Shown piece after piece: positions 47,601 to 62,400 of a stretch of DNA of 64,000 bases. A program made the position numbers and the translations under genes. Each line of letters begins with the position of its first letter. The stretch's first letter is position 1. Source of the DNA: Tomocerus qinae (lineage: Eukaryota > Arthropoda > Collembola > Entomobryomorpha > Tomoceridae); NCBI GenBank assembly GCA_020055645.1, contig CM034549.1, positions 11,063,501 to 11,127,500 of the forward strand, written 5' to 3'. The notes beneath the pieces are model-generated. The model was not told where the DNA came from. It saw only the letters and a list, made by a program, of their open reading frames with translations, and ran no database searches.

Positions 47601-50600
47601 ATATGTTGCAGTTGACCTATAGAGAAAACATCACAAACTTTTAATTATTTCATTTCTAAAACAACCTACCACAAAAGTCCATTCAAATGTACATGGATTT
47701 GCTTTTGAATGCTCAACTTTATGAAGGCTGTGACAGCGTACTTCACAATTCTACAATAGACAGACATACCATGATAATGCCCCTTGAATAACGCTGAACA
47801 CCACAAAAAGGTCTATGTCTAATGCATGTCTAACCATATAATGGCTATATTTGGTCACCCTAAAAATTTCAAGGCCTAGTCCTTACTTGCAACTGCCATT
47901 TGCATCGTTTAATATTATTATCATCTTTCTCCGAAATCTCAGGTATTTACGTCACAGCTCCTTTACAAAGTGCATAATAATGTTCAAAGAATATTCGCAT
48001 AAAGTATATCTCTCTTGCATAACATCGCATTCAAATTCTACTGAAACTTATTTATGTTAAGACATATAATTCTATTTCCGATTTTACTATTTACTGTGTG
48101 TAATGGATATGCTAGTAGATGATGATTTTCTATAAAGGACTTTGTACAGATCACAAGTGAAAATCTAAGCAAGTATTTGTTAATACTACTTTCATCTCTG
48201 CACATTACATGGCCACGATCACTTCTTTGATTTGATGATAGTCAGAGAAAGTACTTTCGCAAGATAATTGAACATTTGGTTAAATGTATGTCAACATGTA
48301 CTGGTCCGTCATGAAATACGCAATGTCCACGTGGATCACGTGCAGTTGCTTATTCAAGTTATCCACACAACAGTACAGTGAGTCTTTCCACTTAAAGACG
48401 TCAATCATTTTTACATGTTACACATAACTTTTCTACAATGAATACTGATGTTGACAGCCAAACAAGAATCCAATGACAGAAAGGCCGCAAAAGCAATTTT
48501 CCACTGAGGTTGTCACTAACAGGTAGTTACATTTAATGGATATGTCTGCAATCTGTAAGATCTTTGAAGTATACTAATAAAAGAACACAGTAGGTAAACA
48601 AAATCATTGAGCATAACATACATCAGTATTCATAGAATGAATCACTAGTGCTGAGTTTATCTGTCAGCATTTGTGACAGATACAGATTTGTTACTTCAGC
48701 TGAATTAAACAAAGAACCTGCACCATGCTATGTCACAACTGCACTGGTTGCTTTTGTGCCCCTGAAAAAGCAATGTTATACAGTAGGTAAAAAGAAAGTT
48801 TTTTTCTCGCTTATGACATCAAGCGAGCATTGAATGGCTACTTTAAAGAATCAAATTATCTTTGAAAATACATGTCCATATTTTGATTCGATTGGGTAGG
48901 AATTGAGAAAAAACCGTACCAAAGCGAAGCACTAAGTAACCTATGCTCCAGATTCTATTTCTAAGATATTGAATAAATAAAGTGAAAGAATAAACTTTCC
49001 TTGAGAAAAATAATTAGAGCAAAAAGATGTGTGGCAGTAGGTAATAATAAATTCTAGTATAATTTACGCAGAGTACACATACATAATAAGAACTAAGACA
49101 TATTACGATCGAAAACTCAGATAAATTGAGACAGACAGTCAAATATAATAATGTTGTAGTAGTATATAGTGACCAATGACCATTATCTTCTGGACAGTTA
49201 GATAGGTTATGAGTTTGGAACAGCCTCTTTCTTGCTACTGTATATTTACTGTATTTCTATAGCTGTGTTTGGTTGTCATTAGGTCGGGTTCAGCAATTTG
49301 GGGTGAATGAGCGTACACGAGGACTTTAGATAAAGTTTTTAAGTGTGAGCTCAGTGGTGCTTGAAGCACGCTCTGCTTGGTCAACATAAATAAATATCAT
49401 AATAAAAGAGCTATAAAACTCCTCCGTAGATCATCACCGCGGCCAGATAGTCGGAACTACTTTCACTTTGTCATGACTTTCTCCGGCTACCAGAAATCAC
49501 GACCCTGTCATATAATAATGTTGTAAATAAGTTGCTCCAGTAAACATTATCAACATCCCTGGTAAAAGGATATGTGCTGCTGCAGATCTCAAATCCGAAA
49601 TCCTTAGCCTTTCTACCGCACTACGACATTCACGTTTTTGGCCATTTACGACCTTAGAATTTTTTAAGCATGAATAAATATAGCTTACTGATTGTAATTA
49701 CAGGAATTTAAAGTTAATTTGTTTACCATACATAATAATATAAAAATCCCATACTAATTTATAGAAGGATTCTTCTACTAGTTAAATAATATTATTATAA
49801 TAGTATATTTTTGACAGAAATTGCAGAGATCCTTTCATACGAAATCCTGATTATGATACTTAGAATTGTAATGTGTAATAGAACTATAAATACGCCAAAT
49901 CCGAATGCGCAGCAAAGGGAAAATTTATTTAAGCGTTTCCAGAAAGCTTTTTGTCATTTATTCTGCGGATATTGTAGTAACGAGATGTTATGCTGTAATT
50001 TTGCCTTCCATTATCAGCAAAGGGTGGACAAACTGTGAAAGTAGTCATTGAAATAGAGTGACTGAACTTCAAAAGTTAACAAAATGTTGGTAGTTAGACT
50101 TTTCTCGTTTTGTCCCTGTCCGTGCCGCATATGACATTCGTTATAAGTTTTGTTCATGAAGTCCAGAATGGTTCAGTAAAGACAGTTATTTAATGTTTAA
50201 TGATAGAGAATTGCTGAAAGAGCAAAGTACACATGCCAGAGATTCGTAATTCTATAAGGACGGACTATGGCAAGTACTACAAGGGATTTTGGTGAGCTAT
50301 TATTCCAGAAAGTTATGGTATATCTAAGTGGATATATAATTTATTGTAATTTTTTGTTATACAAAAAGTTCGACGAACTTCTGGCAACTATTTTCAACGG
50401 AGATTATGTGAACTTCTTTTGTCCAAGAACTACAGAAACCCATACAGAACAATTTAATCTCTGTCCAAATGTCAATGTGCTTTTAGCTACTTTTACATAT
50501 ACACACTATTATTACTATTTTACAATGTTATTATACTTGGTTTGGACCATTATATACATTTTCATGATATGCCACAAGTCTTTTTACTTTTGTACTGTTT

Positions 50601-53600
50601 ATATTTCGTAGACATTTTGAAACACTAAAAAAATGCTTACCCTGTTGTGCATCTCCAAAGTATTCGCGTACATAAAGATCGGAACCATCAATAAAGCTGA
50701 TAATGTCCACACGGTCAATGCCACCACTTTCGCTATCAAGGGTGTCCTCCATGTCGGCGAGCTTATAGGGTGACAAACAGCCATGTAACTGAAAATAAAA
50801 ATAAACATTACACTGCCAAAACCATCTTTTAAATTTTTTAATTACAATTATGTTTATAATATGCTTTTGGTATACACTAATTATCCATAGCAGAAAAGGC
50901 CTTTTTCTTAAGCCTTAATCTTAGTATATTGTTTAGGTCTAATCAATGAAGGACCTAAACTAGGAAATAACTAGTCATTTTAAGCTATTTCACCTATAAG
51001 TTGGTAATAAGGTTTAAATGTTCGTTTCAAACATTCTTACTAATACCAATCGATCATGACATATCTACTGTAAGCTGAATGCTGAGAGAGCAGATGAAAT
51101 TAACATTTTTGCATTAGTAATTAATTTTACGTAATTTTACCTATGACATTTGCAATTGGGAGATTTATTATCTGTTCTAGTGTGAAAACTAAACAAATAC
51201 AAAATTTTGTTTCACGACTTAACGGGCTCTATTTTATGAATTCAGATAAACCAACAAAAGTTATGTCGATATGGTAGGTGGTTATTCGTAATTACATTTT
51301 TTCGTTACAAAAAGAGCTCTCTGGAGCAAAGTAACTACTTCAGTTACGACAAACGACAACAACTGGAAAAATAGTATGAGTAACACATGGGGAAAATTAC
51401 TCTGTAGCACAGTAGCACATACCCATGCATTTTTATCCTCGGGAATCAAGAACCGATAGTTATACAATGTTGAAGATACACATAATAATCTCGTATGAAT
51501 CGTCTGTATAGGTATACTAAATAGTTATGGATGTCATTTACTTAAATCCAGTCACATCTTTCCGTACTATGATAACTTAGACATAGTTCCTTCGTTCTGA
51601 TAGTTTAAGTTGTTATGTTTAAGTCGTTGCAACTGAATCTCTATCCTACTGTAAATAATATAGAGAGCATAAACAATAAGCATTTCAGTTTTATGTTGTC
51701 GACATACGCATTTTTGTTGGTATATAGTCTACTAAAACTTCTGTTGTATCTCATTTCTTACGTAACTATGCTTAGGGTATACCTAATTGTCTAGTGTGGG
51801 ATGGATCTCATCCTACGGTTCATAATGCGTCATCAGTAATTTACGGATGATCCGATTACAAAATATTGTAAATTGGAAGGTTTCTAGCAGTCGTGCTGTG
51901 ATAGTAGTGGGAGTTCTTATTGTGGATAAACGTTAGTTCTACTCTATGTGTACTTGTCGAATAGGAGCATTTACTCGTGCAAGCTATAAAATCCTTCAAG
52001 CTTCTTCGTTTCTGACTTGGTGACATACTGACATACCTATAGGTGAAGAAATACTAAAAAGATGCTGATATACCTAACGAAAACAGTGAAAACACTTCAT
52101 TTAATATTCAAAGCTTGAAGTACGTTGACTCCTGTTGTTCCCTATAGCAAATAAACCATGTCACAAGCATACGAGGACAATAACGGACTAATGTTTCTTC
52201 TTAGATGTGGAAAGAAGAACAATGCAAATGATGCATTTGTAGCAAAGTCTGCCTAGGTAGCTAATTTTTCACTCTGAAAAGTTTGGACTAGGAATACATA
52301 CATGGAAATTGTAGTTAAGCCAGCTAAACATATAATGTTTTGTCTAATTAGGTCATGTAAAGTATAAAACTAGTAATTACAGGCTGTAACTTTGCATAAA
52401 ACGGTAAAATCAGCCAGGGGTTACTTTGGAGAGTTATACTTTGCTACCTAGGTATGAGAAAACGCAGATGATGGAAGACCAAAGTCGAATCTGACGGAAT
52501 AAGAAAAGCAAATTAGAATGGATGACACTGTAGCGCTTTCCTATTTCGCAAAAGTGACATTGCGGAATAGCTAAAAAGAAATATGGGAGAGGGCACAACA
52601 TATAGGTAACTACTAGCATAGATTTACTACATTATGCAGAGATACGAAATTTCTCTTCCTTTCAGTCACCATAATAAATATGTACTCTAAATGTCATATT
52701 ACGAAAAAATGTCTTTTACACAAGGTCCAAGTAAGTAGAACGTAAGGAAAGAACAAATGAGAAAAGTACAAACAAACCAATCTTATCTATTGTGATATTC
52801 ACTAGTATTAATATTTTACACTCTCATAATGCAGAACAGAGTCTTTGCATGCTTTAGGTAGTGTGTCTACATTGTAATGGAATATCTTAGTCAAAGCAGT
52901 TGACTCCAGTGAAAAACCTAATTTCTTACATAACATTTGTGTTCTAATAAGCTAGTATATGCAATGTGCATTGCAGAGAAGAAAGGAGGGGTTACATTAT
53001 AATAAGAAAATGTACTTGGATGTTAATATATTGACATAGTACAAAAGTAAGCACCATTTTCTGAAACTCACATCATCATGGCCAACAGCAGCTTTTCCAA
53101 AGAAATCCCCATAGAATTCCCTCCCTTGTTCAGTTTCAATTTAGCTTTCTCAAAGTTATACAACAATCTTCATTTTACAAAGGGCTTACGGTCATGAAGC
53201 AAAGGAACCATGCGTTACAGAAGTTCACACTGTGCAAACGAGAGATACACATCTAATTCCCTTGCCCTACTACGGCTACTATACACTAAAAGTAATGACA
53301 CCAAAGATTTGAACTCTCGTAGTGTCAGACATCCAGACATAGAAAAGTTAGATTTTCGTATCGACGCGGTTTGAAAACTTTCAAAACCAAACACTTTCAT
53401 TAATAACTACATCTTATCAACATTTCAAGAAGTTTGTTCTAAAATCTCCAAACATTTCCGTGCTCTCAGGTTTTTTGACATGTCACGTCGTAACTACAAT
53501 ACACAAAAGATTGGTCTACTACATCATAAAATAGTACCAGCTTGCAGCTAAATCTTAGATATATCACTATCAGTGATATCACTATTATCCCATCCTGGAC

Positions 53601-56455
53601 AAATCAATTAGTAGAAGTAGAACAAGGAGTAATAATAAAAACACAGGCAGGATGAAAATTAAAAACGAAATAGAAGTTTACAGTAAGCAATTTTGGGAAA
53701 ATTAACCCCGAACTAGAACAAAACAAATCCCATGGATTATGCTATAAAAATTATAGAGTTAGTACCTAAGGTTAGTTAATCTGTTACTATCACTAGAATG
53801 GGCAGTCTCCACAGGCTCCAGTTTACCATTACAGTATGCTTTGAGTGAGACAGTTTTTTGCCATTTTGCGTTGTTTTATAATGTAAATAAAAAAGTATTC
53901 GCATAAGCACCGTAGGTTGCAACTCTGTTTGCTACTTTACCATTAAAACGTTCGTAAAGAATCTAATCTCACTTTCTCCACCTTTCACTTGCTTTCTCCA
54001 TTCATTTATATGGTCGTGACAGGTTGAAATAAAAGAAATACGGAAAATACATTTTCTTGCACACTGTGTATCAAGGTTAGGTTTTTTTAGATTCTAAGAA
54101 TACTTACGAAGATTGACGACTGTTTTAGTCCCTTGAAACACATAGCATTTGATATTTTGCACTTCAAGAAAATACCTCTAAGGGGATGTCGCCAGTTTTT
54201 CACAATAGTGTGTAGTTGTATGCCTATCTTTACTCTACATAAACATAAACTGGGGCATGCGCATGGGATTCTTTCACTATTCTTGAATAAATGTTTGTAT
54301 CTATGTCCGTAATATTTTGTAACTAATGAGCAAGGGTAATATTTTGTAAATGAGCAAAGCCTAGACTACTGAGTCCAATCAACGGTCTATGAAATTCGGG
54401 CCAATGCGCAGTCGCTAGAAATTTACTGATTGCAACATTTTCTAGCACACTTTGTGTGCTAGGATTCAACTAGTAATCTAATAACGTTCATCAGAAACAG
54501 GTCAATATAGTTAAGTTAATTCAATAAACTAACAAATACACACACAACTAACTAAAACTTTTACTTAGCGAATTTAGTGTGATACCTAAGGTTAGATTGT
54601 ATACTTATAGCTGTGCATAATGTGTCACTGTAATGTTATGTTAATGCTCATGCAGATGCATTTAGGTAGATACGATTGAAACACAGACTAAAAATGTGTA
54701 TGTATAGAGTGTACTAGATTTTAATGTATTGATCCACTCGACTGTGAAAATGGGGTTTCGGTCGTTTATGTTATCATCTCATTCAGTTTCCTGATTACGA
54801 CGAAACGACAAGTCAAGACAAGCACCGACAGTACAATGTACAACACAGTGCTAGCAAAGTAAAAAGACAGTAAAAGCAACATTTTCGGTTCCACCAGTCT
54901 TCTCAACTTAGCTTTGTTTCCGCAAAAGGCATAGCTTGAGATTCCTGGCCACATTGATGACATTACTATTGAGCATTTTGTAAGATGTGATGAAAGTTGA
55001 AGAAGGAAAAAGCAAAGAAGAATGGAGGATACGCTAGGTATGAGAGTTTGTGTTTCAACCCTATTTTATAGAGTATCACACTACTATACTCTGCTCGGCT
55101 AGGCTTCGTATCGTTTCTTATCTACATCATGGGATAACACAGAGCAAGACTTTCATTGGGGTTTTCATGTTCAGCGAGGTGTAAATTTTGTCGTAAAAAT
55201 GAAACCGAAATTGGACCGGAGGGATATTTCAGCTCTTGCCTTGCCTCAACTAGTGACACGAAGTCTCCGACGACAGAAAACCCTATAACCGTTTGTCTCC
55301 GGTGTTTCTACTTCCTTCTATTTTATTTCTTGACTAGGATACACTTTCTTTTCATCAAATTAAATTATATAACCCGATAAATCGGAAAGAGACGAAAGAA
55401 TCTGAAAATACTCTTAGAAATCCCATTTCGTTTTATTCTTTTGGGGGAATTCATATTTATTGCCCGTGCATGTTTGTATTACGTGTACATACACGAACGT
55501 GTACCCCATAATACACGTTGCACATAACCACAGACGTATTTATTAACAGTCCATCAACTATCAACTATATATCGAACATGCTTTTTGCCCTAATAGTTTA
55601 ATATATGGTTAGAATCTAGAACATCACTATGCTTTTAAGCCATTGTTAATTTACAGTCAGAAGTACCCTGCAGTTTATTTCACTGTCGCATAAGAATCAT
55701 TATTGATCCTTTTGGGGTAAAACGGCAGATTAATTATTGTCTAGGCTGTATCAATGTCAATAAATAAATAGAAAAAAATACTAAGGCTAGCTACAACATG
55801 GTTGGTACTATTTATAAAATAAAATGGGCTATAAAAAAAGAACATACTACGTTCTTACATAGAAATGTAAATAAATAATTGGTCAAACCATTACATTGAA
55901 CTGTTATTCTTGAGAAACTAGAAAAATGGGAAAGAAAATTGTTTTAAACAATACTTACCGATCAGCAGACATGACGAGGAGGAAAAATGAGCTTGTGATT
56001 TGATTTATGCTGGTTGTGATGAAGTAGCCCTTGCAAACGTATTTTCCAAAAGGCCAAGAGCCAACCATGATTGTTGTCATCAAGAATGGGATGCCCACTA
56101 AGAAACACTCATCAGCGATTGCCAGATTGACAATGTATAAATTGGTCACAGTTTGCATTTTGGAGAAACGGACAACAACATAGATTACCAACGTGTTTCC
56201 GCAGAGTCCAACCAGGCAGACGATTCCATACAATATTTGCACAACAATATTCACCCACCAAGGTGGTCCAGTAAATGGATGGTGAAGACAAGGGTTATCT
56301 AGTTCACTCAAGTTGGAGCTGGCCAAGATTGAAGGCCATTCTTCCATTGAGTACATGCTGCAATTCCATTCACCTTCCTCCATTCCACTCATGTTAATGT
56401 TGTATGGTAACCCATCCGTCACTGTTAAATCTTGCATTGAGTTTTTAGCGGCCAT
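41625..56455 (-). CDS. AstC-R: Allatostatin-C receptor (somatostatin-receptor-like GPCR), 6 exons, 571 aa
   Basis: Exons (minus): 55959-56455, 50641-50788, 47296-47616, 46070-46167, 45856-45934, 41625-42197; phases join. It is a rhodopsin-family receptor for allatostatin-C peptides; the family is Gi/o-coupled. The N-terminus has N-glycosylation sites (NMS, NCS, NLS). TM1 holds GNTLVIYVVV, TM2 has NLYIVNLAIADECF, and TM3 ends SADRYMAVCHPISSP (DRY at about 165-167). TM6 has FLCWAPYWVTQ, and TM7 is split by introns around SYSNSAMNPILYAFLSDNF. The tail of about 190 residues is Ser/Thr/Asn-rich and ends VTSL, a class I PDZ-ligand pattern. NLAIADECF and ISSP are hallmarks of the insect AstC receptors. 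I chose the ATG at 56455; an acceptor-like TTTTCAG at about 56471 implies an upstream 5' UTR exon. Introns of 1.0-5.2 kb hold transposons. Confidence 0.93.
43411..44815. mobile_element. Non-autonomous Mutator-like element (MULE), 1,405 bp, in receptor intron 5
   Basis: It begins ATCTGGGATACATTTGAGC and ends with the exact inverse. Long terminal inverted repeats of about 235 bp (43411-43645 and 44582-44815) are near-identical. It is flanked by a perfect 9-bp direct repeat TAGCATGTC (43402-43410 and 44816-44824). Long inverted repeats with 9-bp target duplications are typical of MULEs. The inverted repeats contain many alternating copies of TTTGAGCA and the palindrome GAGCAGCTGCTC. The interior has a second nested inverted pair (about 43650-43790 against 43940-44070) and an AATTAAATTTGGCAATTT tandem array (about 44335-44515). 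There is no transposase frame. Confidence 0.88.
44335..44515 (+). repeat. 18-20-bp tandem array inside the MULE-like element
   Basis: About nine or ten imperfect copies of AATTAAATTTGGCAATTT(TG). Inverse-oriented relatives (AAATTACCAAATTTAATTC) lie at about 44128-44222, so the array itself is partly palindromic. Confidence 0.85.
54227..54472 (+). mobile_element. Second Helitron-like copy (246 bp), in receptor intron 1
   Basis: It matches 17139-17420 nearly base for base from TCTTTACTCTACATAAA to GGATTCAACTA, with the same AGCACAC-TTT-GTGTGCT hairpin near the 3' end. It has two internal ATTTTGTAA-type units where the gene B copy has three. Loci diverge immediately outside these limits, which defines the element ends. 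Confidence 0.8.
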
Positions 56456-56471
56456 TTTGAATTGCTCCAAC

Positions 56472-59400
56472 TGAAAAGTAAAAATAGACCGTTTTACGTC
56501 ATATTTTTGTAATCATCATTCAATAAGACCCAACAAATTCGTCTGTGCAAATTTTGGAAATTTTCCAAATAAAGTGACTCATAATAATATTATTTTGTGC
56601 CCATCTTAAAATAATACATCTTGCTTATCTTGGATTTTGGACTGTGGAAAAGAAATTGGTTTTAGGCGAATCTATTCTGTCGATTGTGGCCATTCTAGTT
56701 TAGGCAATGAAGTAGAAATCCTAAATGATGATTTATATTGTCAATTAACAAATGGGAAGAGACAACGTTGATTGTCTTCATTGTAAGAATTCCTACCAAC
56801 CAATGGTAAATAAAATTAAGTGGTTCAGAGAATTAATTGTATAGGTATAGTAGAATCTGCACCATATTTCAGTCTCAATTTTCTTGTCATAACGTGTAAA
56901 CATGGATGTTAGTGCTGATATCCCTTTTAGTAGTATCTGTTTGTATCAACATCTGCCAAATCCAGTGAAACGAAGCCTAGTAAATTAGTGCAGACGGACC
57001 ACTATCTTGCAAAGCAAATCATGCAGTTGTTCCCGCAATGCCAAGAAAATAAGGTCTCTGGAGGGTTTCCTTCATCCATAAAATACTAATCATCTATCTT
57101 AGACCCTAATGGACAAAGATGACTAAAGACATATGATGGAACTCGAACTTTATTTCATCCAACTGTCTTCATGGATATTTAGAATTCCTTTTGTACCACC
57201 TATAGCTCTATTATTTAGTAGACTATAATAACCTATACCTATTTAAACCTATAGGAACTAAAATTACACAATATATAGATGACTGCGTATTGCTAAGTAC
57301 AAAAATTGATTGCTTTTCCGTAAGGCACTTACAGGCAAGACCAGAAGGGAGAACAAGTGCGCATTGGAGACTCTTAACTCGGCATAAGTACTATTACATC
57401 CTACTACATTACATAACACAGAATACTAGTAAATAGTACTCGAAGTAGGTACTTATATTTTTATGACTTGTAGCGAATGTAAACCAAAGTCAAATGCTAC
57501 CAAATCGATATAGTCTAATTTTCGTGGTGTTATAAATATTACTGATAACATATACCATTAAAAGCATTATGCCGTGCGTGTTGCATATTACATTACATTA
57601 CAAGATGTAAACCAACAACATTAGCCTAAATCTTTCATTGCCCATACGTGCTATAAAGTTTAATAATTACAACGTTTAGGTACTTAGCATAAATATACAA
57701 CACTAACCGTTTTATATTTGTGTGTGTGTGGAAACAAACTATACTCGTCATACCAATTCCAATCGCACCAATAATGGCTTGTGTTTGCGTATGTCTATGG
57801 GTAAGAGAGCATTTCAGCTTACTATGAAAGACATTTCGAGTAAAAGTAAGTAAACATACGTAGATAAGTCAAAATTATTTTTAGGAATTCGAGTGCTTGA
57901 TATTTTCTGTTATTCGTCTTTGTCTCATGTTTAATTACAATCCCATTCTAAGCTACTCTTAGCCCTCCTTATTAGTAATTGTAACAAATAATATTTCAGT
58001 CCCACGCATAGATATAGAAAGGGGATTTAGATAACGCATAACAAAATAACAGGATAAGTAACAGGATTGTTGTAAACAGGCAAAAAGCTTCCATTCTCCA
58101 CACTTTTTACACACGTTTCCCGGTCCTGTCCTTTCGTACAACAAACGCTTCCATATAAATTAATACATTGTGAGATAGGGAAATGTTTCTTCTAGTAGCG
58201 TGTGTTAGTGTGTTTCTAATTCTATGGTCCCACGATAATCGTCTTTAAATCATAGTGTTAGTAAAATTACAGACAGGCTCTTAAAATGCTTATACTGTAG
58301 TTACTGCATGAAGGTTGTTAGTCTATTTGTATAATATTTGAAGTAGTGCTCAAGGGGCTGTAGTAAAGGAGTCAAGTGTTGAATTAACAATTTAAGCATG
58401 ATGTACACCATTGGCTCATATTTTATTTATAAGGTTCTTGTGTAGCATGGTAGCAATCAAAGTATGTATCTCTAAGTAAGTATCCTACAGCTTAGTAGGA
58501 CTTAACCAAGAGATTTATTGTTGTTCCATGTTTGAGCTGATAGAGAAAATGTACAGCTGTAGGAATGATGCTCTTTAAAATGTACAACATAAAAATGTAT
58601 GTACAATTCATCATGAGAATTAGGAAGCCGTCCTTTCCTGATAGACAATAGGATAGAATTTAGAAATGGAGAGTGGAAACATTAAACATTATGAGTTAGC
58701 TTTGCTTGCTGAATGTGAATTGATGCAATCTCACTCTGCAAGCTCCGTTTCTGGATTAATCCTTCAGTCTTCTTTGACAGGTAACCAAAATGAAGGATGA
58801 GATATACTCCAACTCAATTCTGATAAGGGATGGATGCAATTTATCTCCGTTCTTCTGTAGAAAATTGAGTGTATTTTCACCAAGTTGTGCAACTCGACAA
58901 TTTCAACACCAGACAGACAGAATAGTATTGAATTAGGAGTGTAGGTTATTTGTGCAGGTGTACTTGCTTTGATATATCTAGACTTCTCCATTTCTGCATT
59001 TACGTCATATATGTAGGTTCAGGTTGAATTCATATGTGAGCTCTTTAGGATTTGTTTGACATCTACACACGTTCCTAGGGCACAGAGGAGAACAGATTGC
59101 ATTTCATTGTCTACCTCTGTACAAAAGGGAACTTCTGCAACATCCAAAGTGCTGGCTGCTGCAGTGTTCTATTTATTCACAATCCTATGAGCAACCAAAT
59201 ACTAATAGTACATGCTTAATAGTAGAATAATATGGATAAGTAGAATTTTGTATTCTTAACGTAGCTGTGTTGGTGGAGAGCAATTGGTCATGATAGTGGC
59301 AAGGGAGCATAAAATGAAGAAAAATATATATCAACACAGTAAGAATGTATGTCCCAATGTGTAGAACCACATCAAGACTAAATTGAAGTCAAATCTTGTA

Positions 59401-62400
59401 CCATGTTTACATCGCATTACAAATCCCTAAGGATTGTTTTAGACTGATCTTTGCCTTTGCTTTCCCTTTCACAAAATCAGCCTGTAATTTGTACTGGACT
59501 AGTAAAGATCTCAACCATTCCCAATTGTAATTGACCTCATTTCACTTGAAAAATCATCAACAAGAAAATCTCTTAGGAGTTTCCATTACCAACTTCATTT
59601 GAACAATCGTGTTATATTTAATTAAACCCAGCTTAAATCCATCTGGAGATCATGAAAACTGGAGAATATTGAATTCAATAGACATCCCTTCCTAATTTGA
59701 ACATTTGGAGAGTCAAATGACCTAATTCTGTATGCATCCTTAAAATATGAGACGTATCAGCACTCTATAACCCTCAATCGTCAGTCCTAGGCTGCCCCAT
59801 TACAGAAATTCTTTTACCAGATTAGTTTTTTGTTATTTCTTTACATAAAATGCAGAATAATGAGCTGTTTATTTCAAATGGAGCACAAAATAAGAAGAAA
59901 TATCAGCTACGCAGTTATATTTACATATGAAATGTGCAGCTTATATCTATGAGTATAATTAATTGAATTAATTCAAAAGTGAAAAAAATATAAGCCTTTT
60001 AATACTCAAACTTTTAGTATAATGGATTGTGTTCTATTAAATGGCATGACATGGTAGATCTCCAGAGGAAATTGAAATTGATAATTTGCGACATTGGGCA
60101 TAACAGGAAGGAAATCAATATGAAAACACGAAACCAAATCAAGGAAAGACTTAATGCAGAGAAAGAATTAAATGATTTCGCAATTGGAAATATATTCACA
60201 AGGGATACATTCTAAATTAAAATAGATATGCAAAAAGCTGCAATGCAAATGCAACTCGTGCTCAAACTTATTATTAGTTACAGGAAATTTAACTGCTGCT
60301 GTAGACCATAAACTATTTATATTCACTGTTCTTTCACTGAAAGTTTTGATATTTGGTTATATCCACTTACTATTGTATCCACTCACTTGCACTTCAGTAA
60401 TTCCGCATGGCTGTATCAACTTGAATTTGTCTGGCCCGTGCATTTCGATACATTAATGTGCACTACAGCAACTTCCTAGTAATACTTGTCGGAATTCTAA
60501 GAATTTATTAGTAATGATTAAGTATGCGTTGCATCATACGAAAGTAATGGATTGTACCACCAACCACGGCTACAACATTTGTCAACAATTAATCACTAAC
60601 AATTCTATGGCCAATATCTACTAGAGTGACGTAACAATTAGCTTTAAAAATTAAAGATATAAATGGATAAAGATACTTGAAGTTGAAGATTTAGACTTGA
60701 TCTTTCAATTTCCAAGCTTTCAAGAATTAATTTTTATCCTCTTATTAGAGATTTCGTTTTCGTTCTATTTTACGATCTCCTTCTTTGGATGTTAGCTTAT
60801 AATAAATAATTGCAGTACAGAGTGCAGTCAGGCTAGTTACATAATATATATCATGACGAATTTCTCTGGGTGAAATGGTTAACAAGCATGAAATGGAATA
60901 GAGAGTGCCATATTGAATACAAAATAGGCTAAAATGTCTATTATTGAATTCTGTGATACCTTTCTACTCAATACAATGCCTATAGCGTGATATACAGTTA
61001 TTAAACCCTTTATGGCATAGCTGTCAATGAGCGAAACTTTTTCTCCAGGATAAAACAGTTGAAATTTAAATGGAAATCATGTACTTTGTCTCCAATTTGT
61101 ATTGGTATGTCGAGACTTGAAGATCCGTCTGACAAAGATGACTGTGATGTGATGGCCATAATAAATGACAAAATGAATGTAATTTTCCAGTGAAATAATA
61201 TAAAATGCCGAGAAATGCAAATGTAATTCCTCTGGAGTCTGGAGAATTATTCTACCATACATTGACAGATCTATCTTTAGTACAATGTTACACATCTTAA
61301 GACTAATACGGTGGTATGATACTGTCTATAAAGCATGTACAGCAACCTTCACCGTAGATATTGTAATACTCTGCAATGCAACTGAATGTATAAATGTACA
61401 GGCAATGCTGTACATAAATTGTTACTATTATTTCCAGTTATTAAATAGCGGAGCTGCTTTATGGGGATGACAAATCTGTCTGTCCGTCTGACTGATAACA
61501 CAATAACTCAGGAACGCGTTCTACGTAACATTAGGCCTCCACATCGTAGAATGTCATAAAATAACTCGTTCGAAAGGTTAATTTCAATTTAGGTTCGATA
61601 GCAAGTCAGAAAGGGTCGCAAGGTTAAAAGTCATGAGAAAAATACGCCGCAAAATGTTATGTAATGTCGTAAATCATGAGTATCTCTACTACTTTTTTAC
61701 ATGCATTTGACATGGTTCATTTGGATTACAATTCTGTCATTGATATCCTTACCACTTTCGCTGGAGTTACCCAAGATAATTAGTGAAGTATGTTAAAACA
61801 AGGAAACTTACATTGCAGTAGCGAATTGCACAAAGGTTTATTTCGAGACCTGCATGCTACAGAACTTTACAATCTTCTTCCGTCATCTATTCACACATAC
61901 CACCACAAATACCACGCCTGCTACATGGAAAATAATTACCCAACCCAGTTATCAGTTATTGATACCCATCATAGCAGGTATCTCAATATATTTAATTTCT
62001 TTCTGTTTATACAGTTAGCCAGTATGATTACCGATTGTAGACACTAAAAGAAATGGCCAATAAGATTTATATAGGTAGTTTCTGTTTAAATACCAGCCTT
62101 ATATCTAACCTTAATTTAAGTTGACGAACTTTTAAATTATATAGGTGATCGAAGTCACCGAGTTGGAAACTTTTCATTCATTACGGTTCAGGATTTCCCT
62201 GATATTTTCTAATTATTTTTGAGGCTACAAAAGAAAGGCGAAGTTTAGCAACTGTTCTATTGGCGAATACATTAAAGTACCTCTACTCAACCGAAATTGA
62301 GATTGTCGGTTTCTCCAAAGAAGCCTTTGAAACCATAATTAAACTTTTGCTGAAACAGATGTAGAGATGTCTAGATTCTATGTAGAAATGTAGCGAGATG

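Noticed and set aside
54766-54963. 65-codon minus-strand frame with a hydrophobic helix inside receptor intron 1
   Set aside because: No homology recognised, no splice or neighbouring exon support; hydrophobicity alone is weak in AT-rich DNA. It could be an alternative first exon but nothing shows this.
56456-56470. Start of the AstC receptor at a TTG five codons upstream
   Set aside because: TTG is not a normal eukaryotic start, lies right at a splice-acceptor-like site, and an ATG in good context follows at 56455.
58764-58991. 75-codon minus-strand frame upstream of the receptor
   Set aside because: No domain, no splice context and amino-acid composition typical of chance frames.
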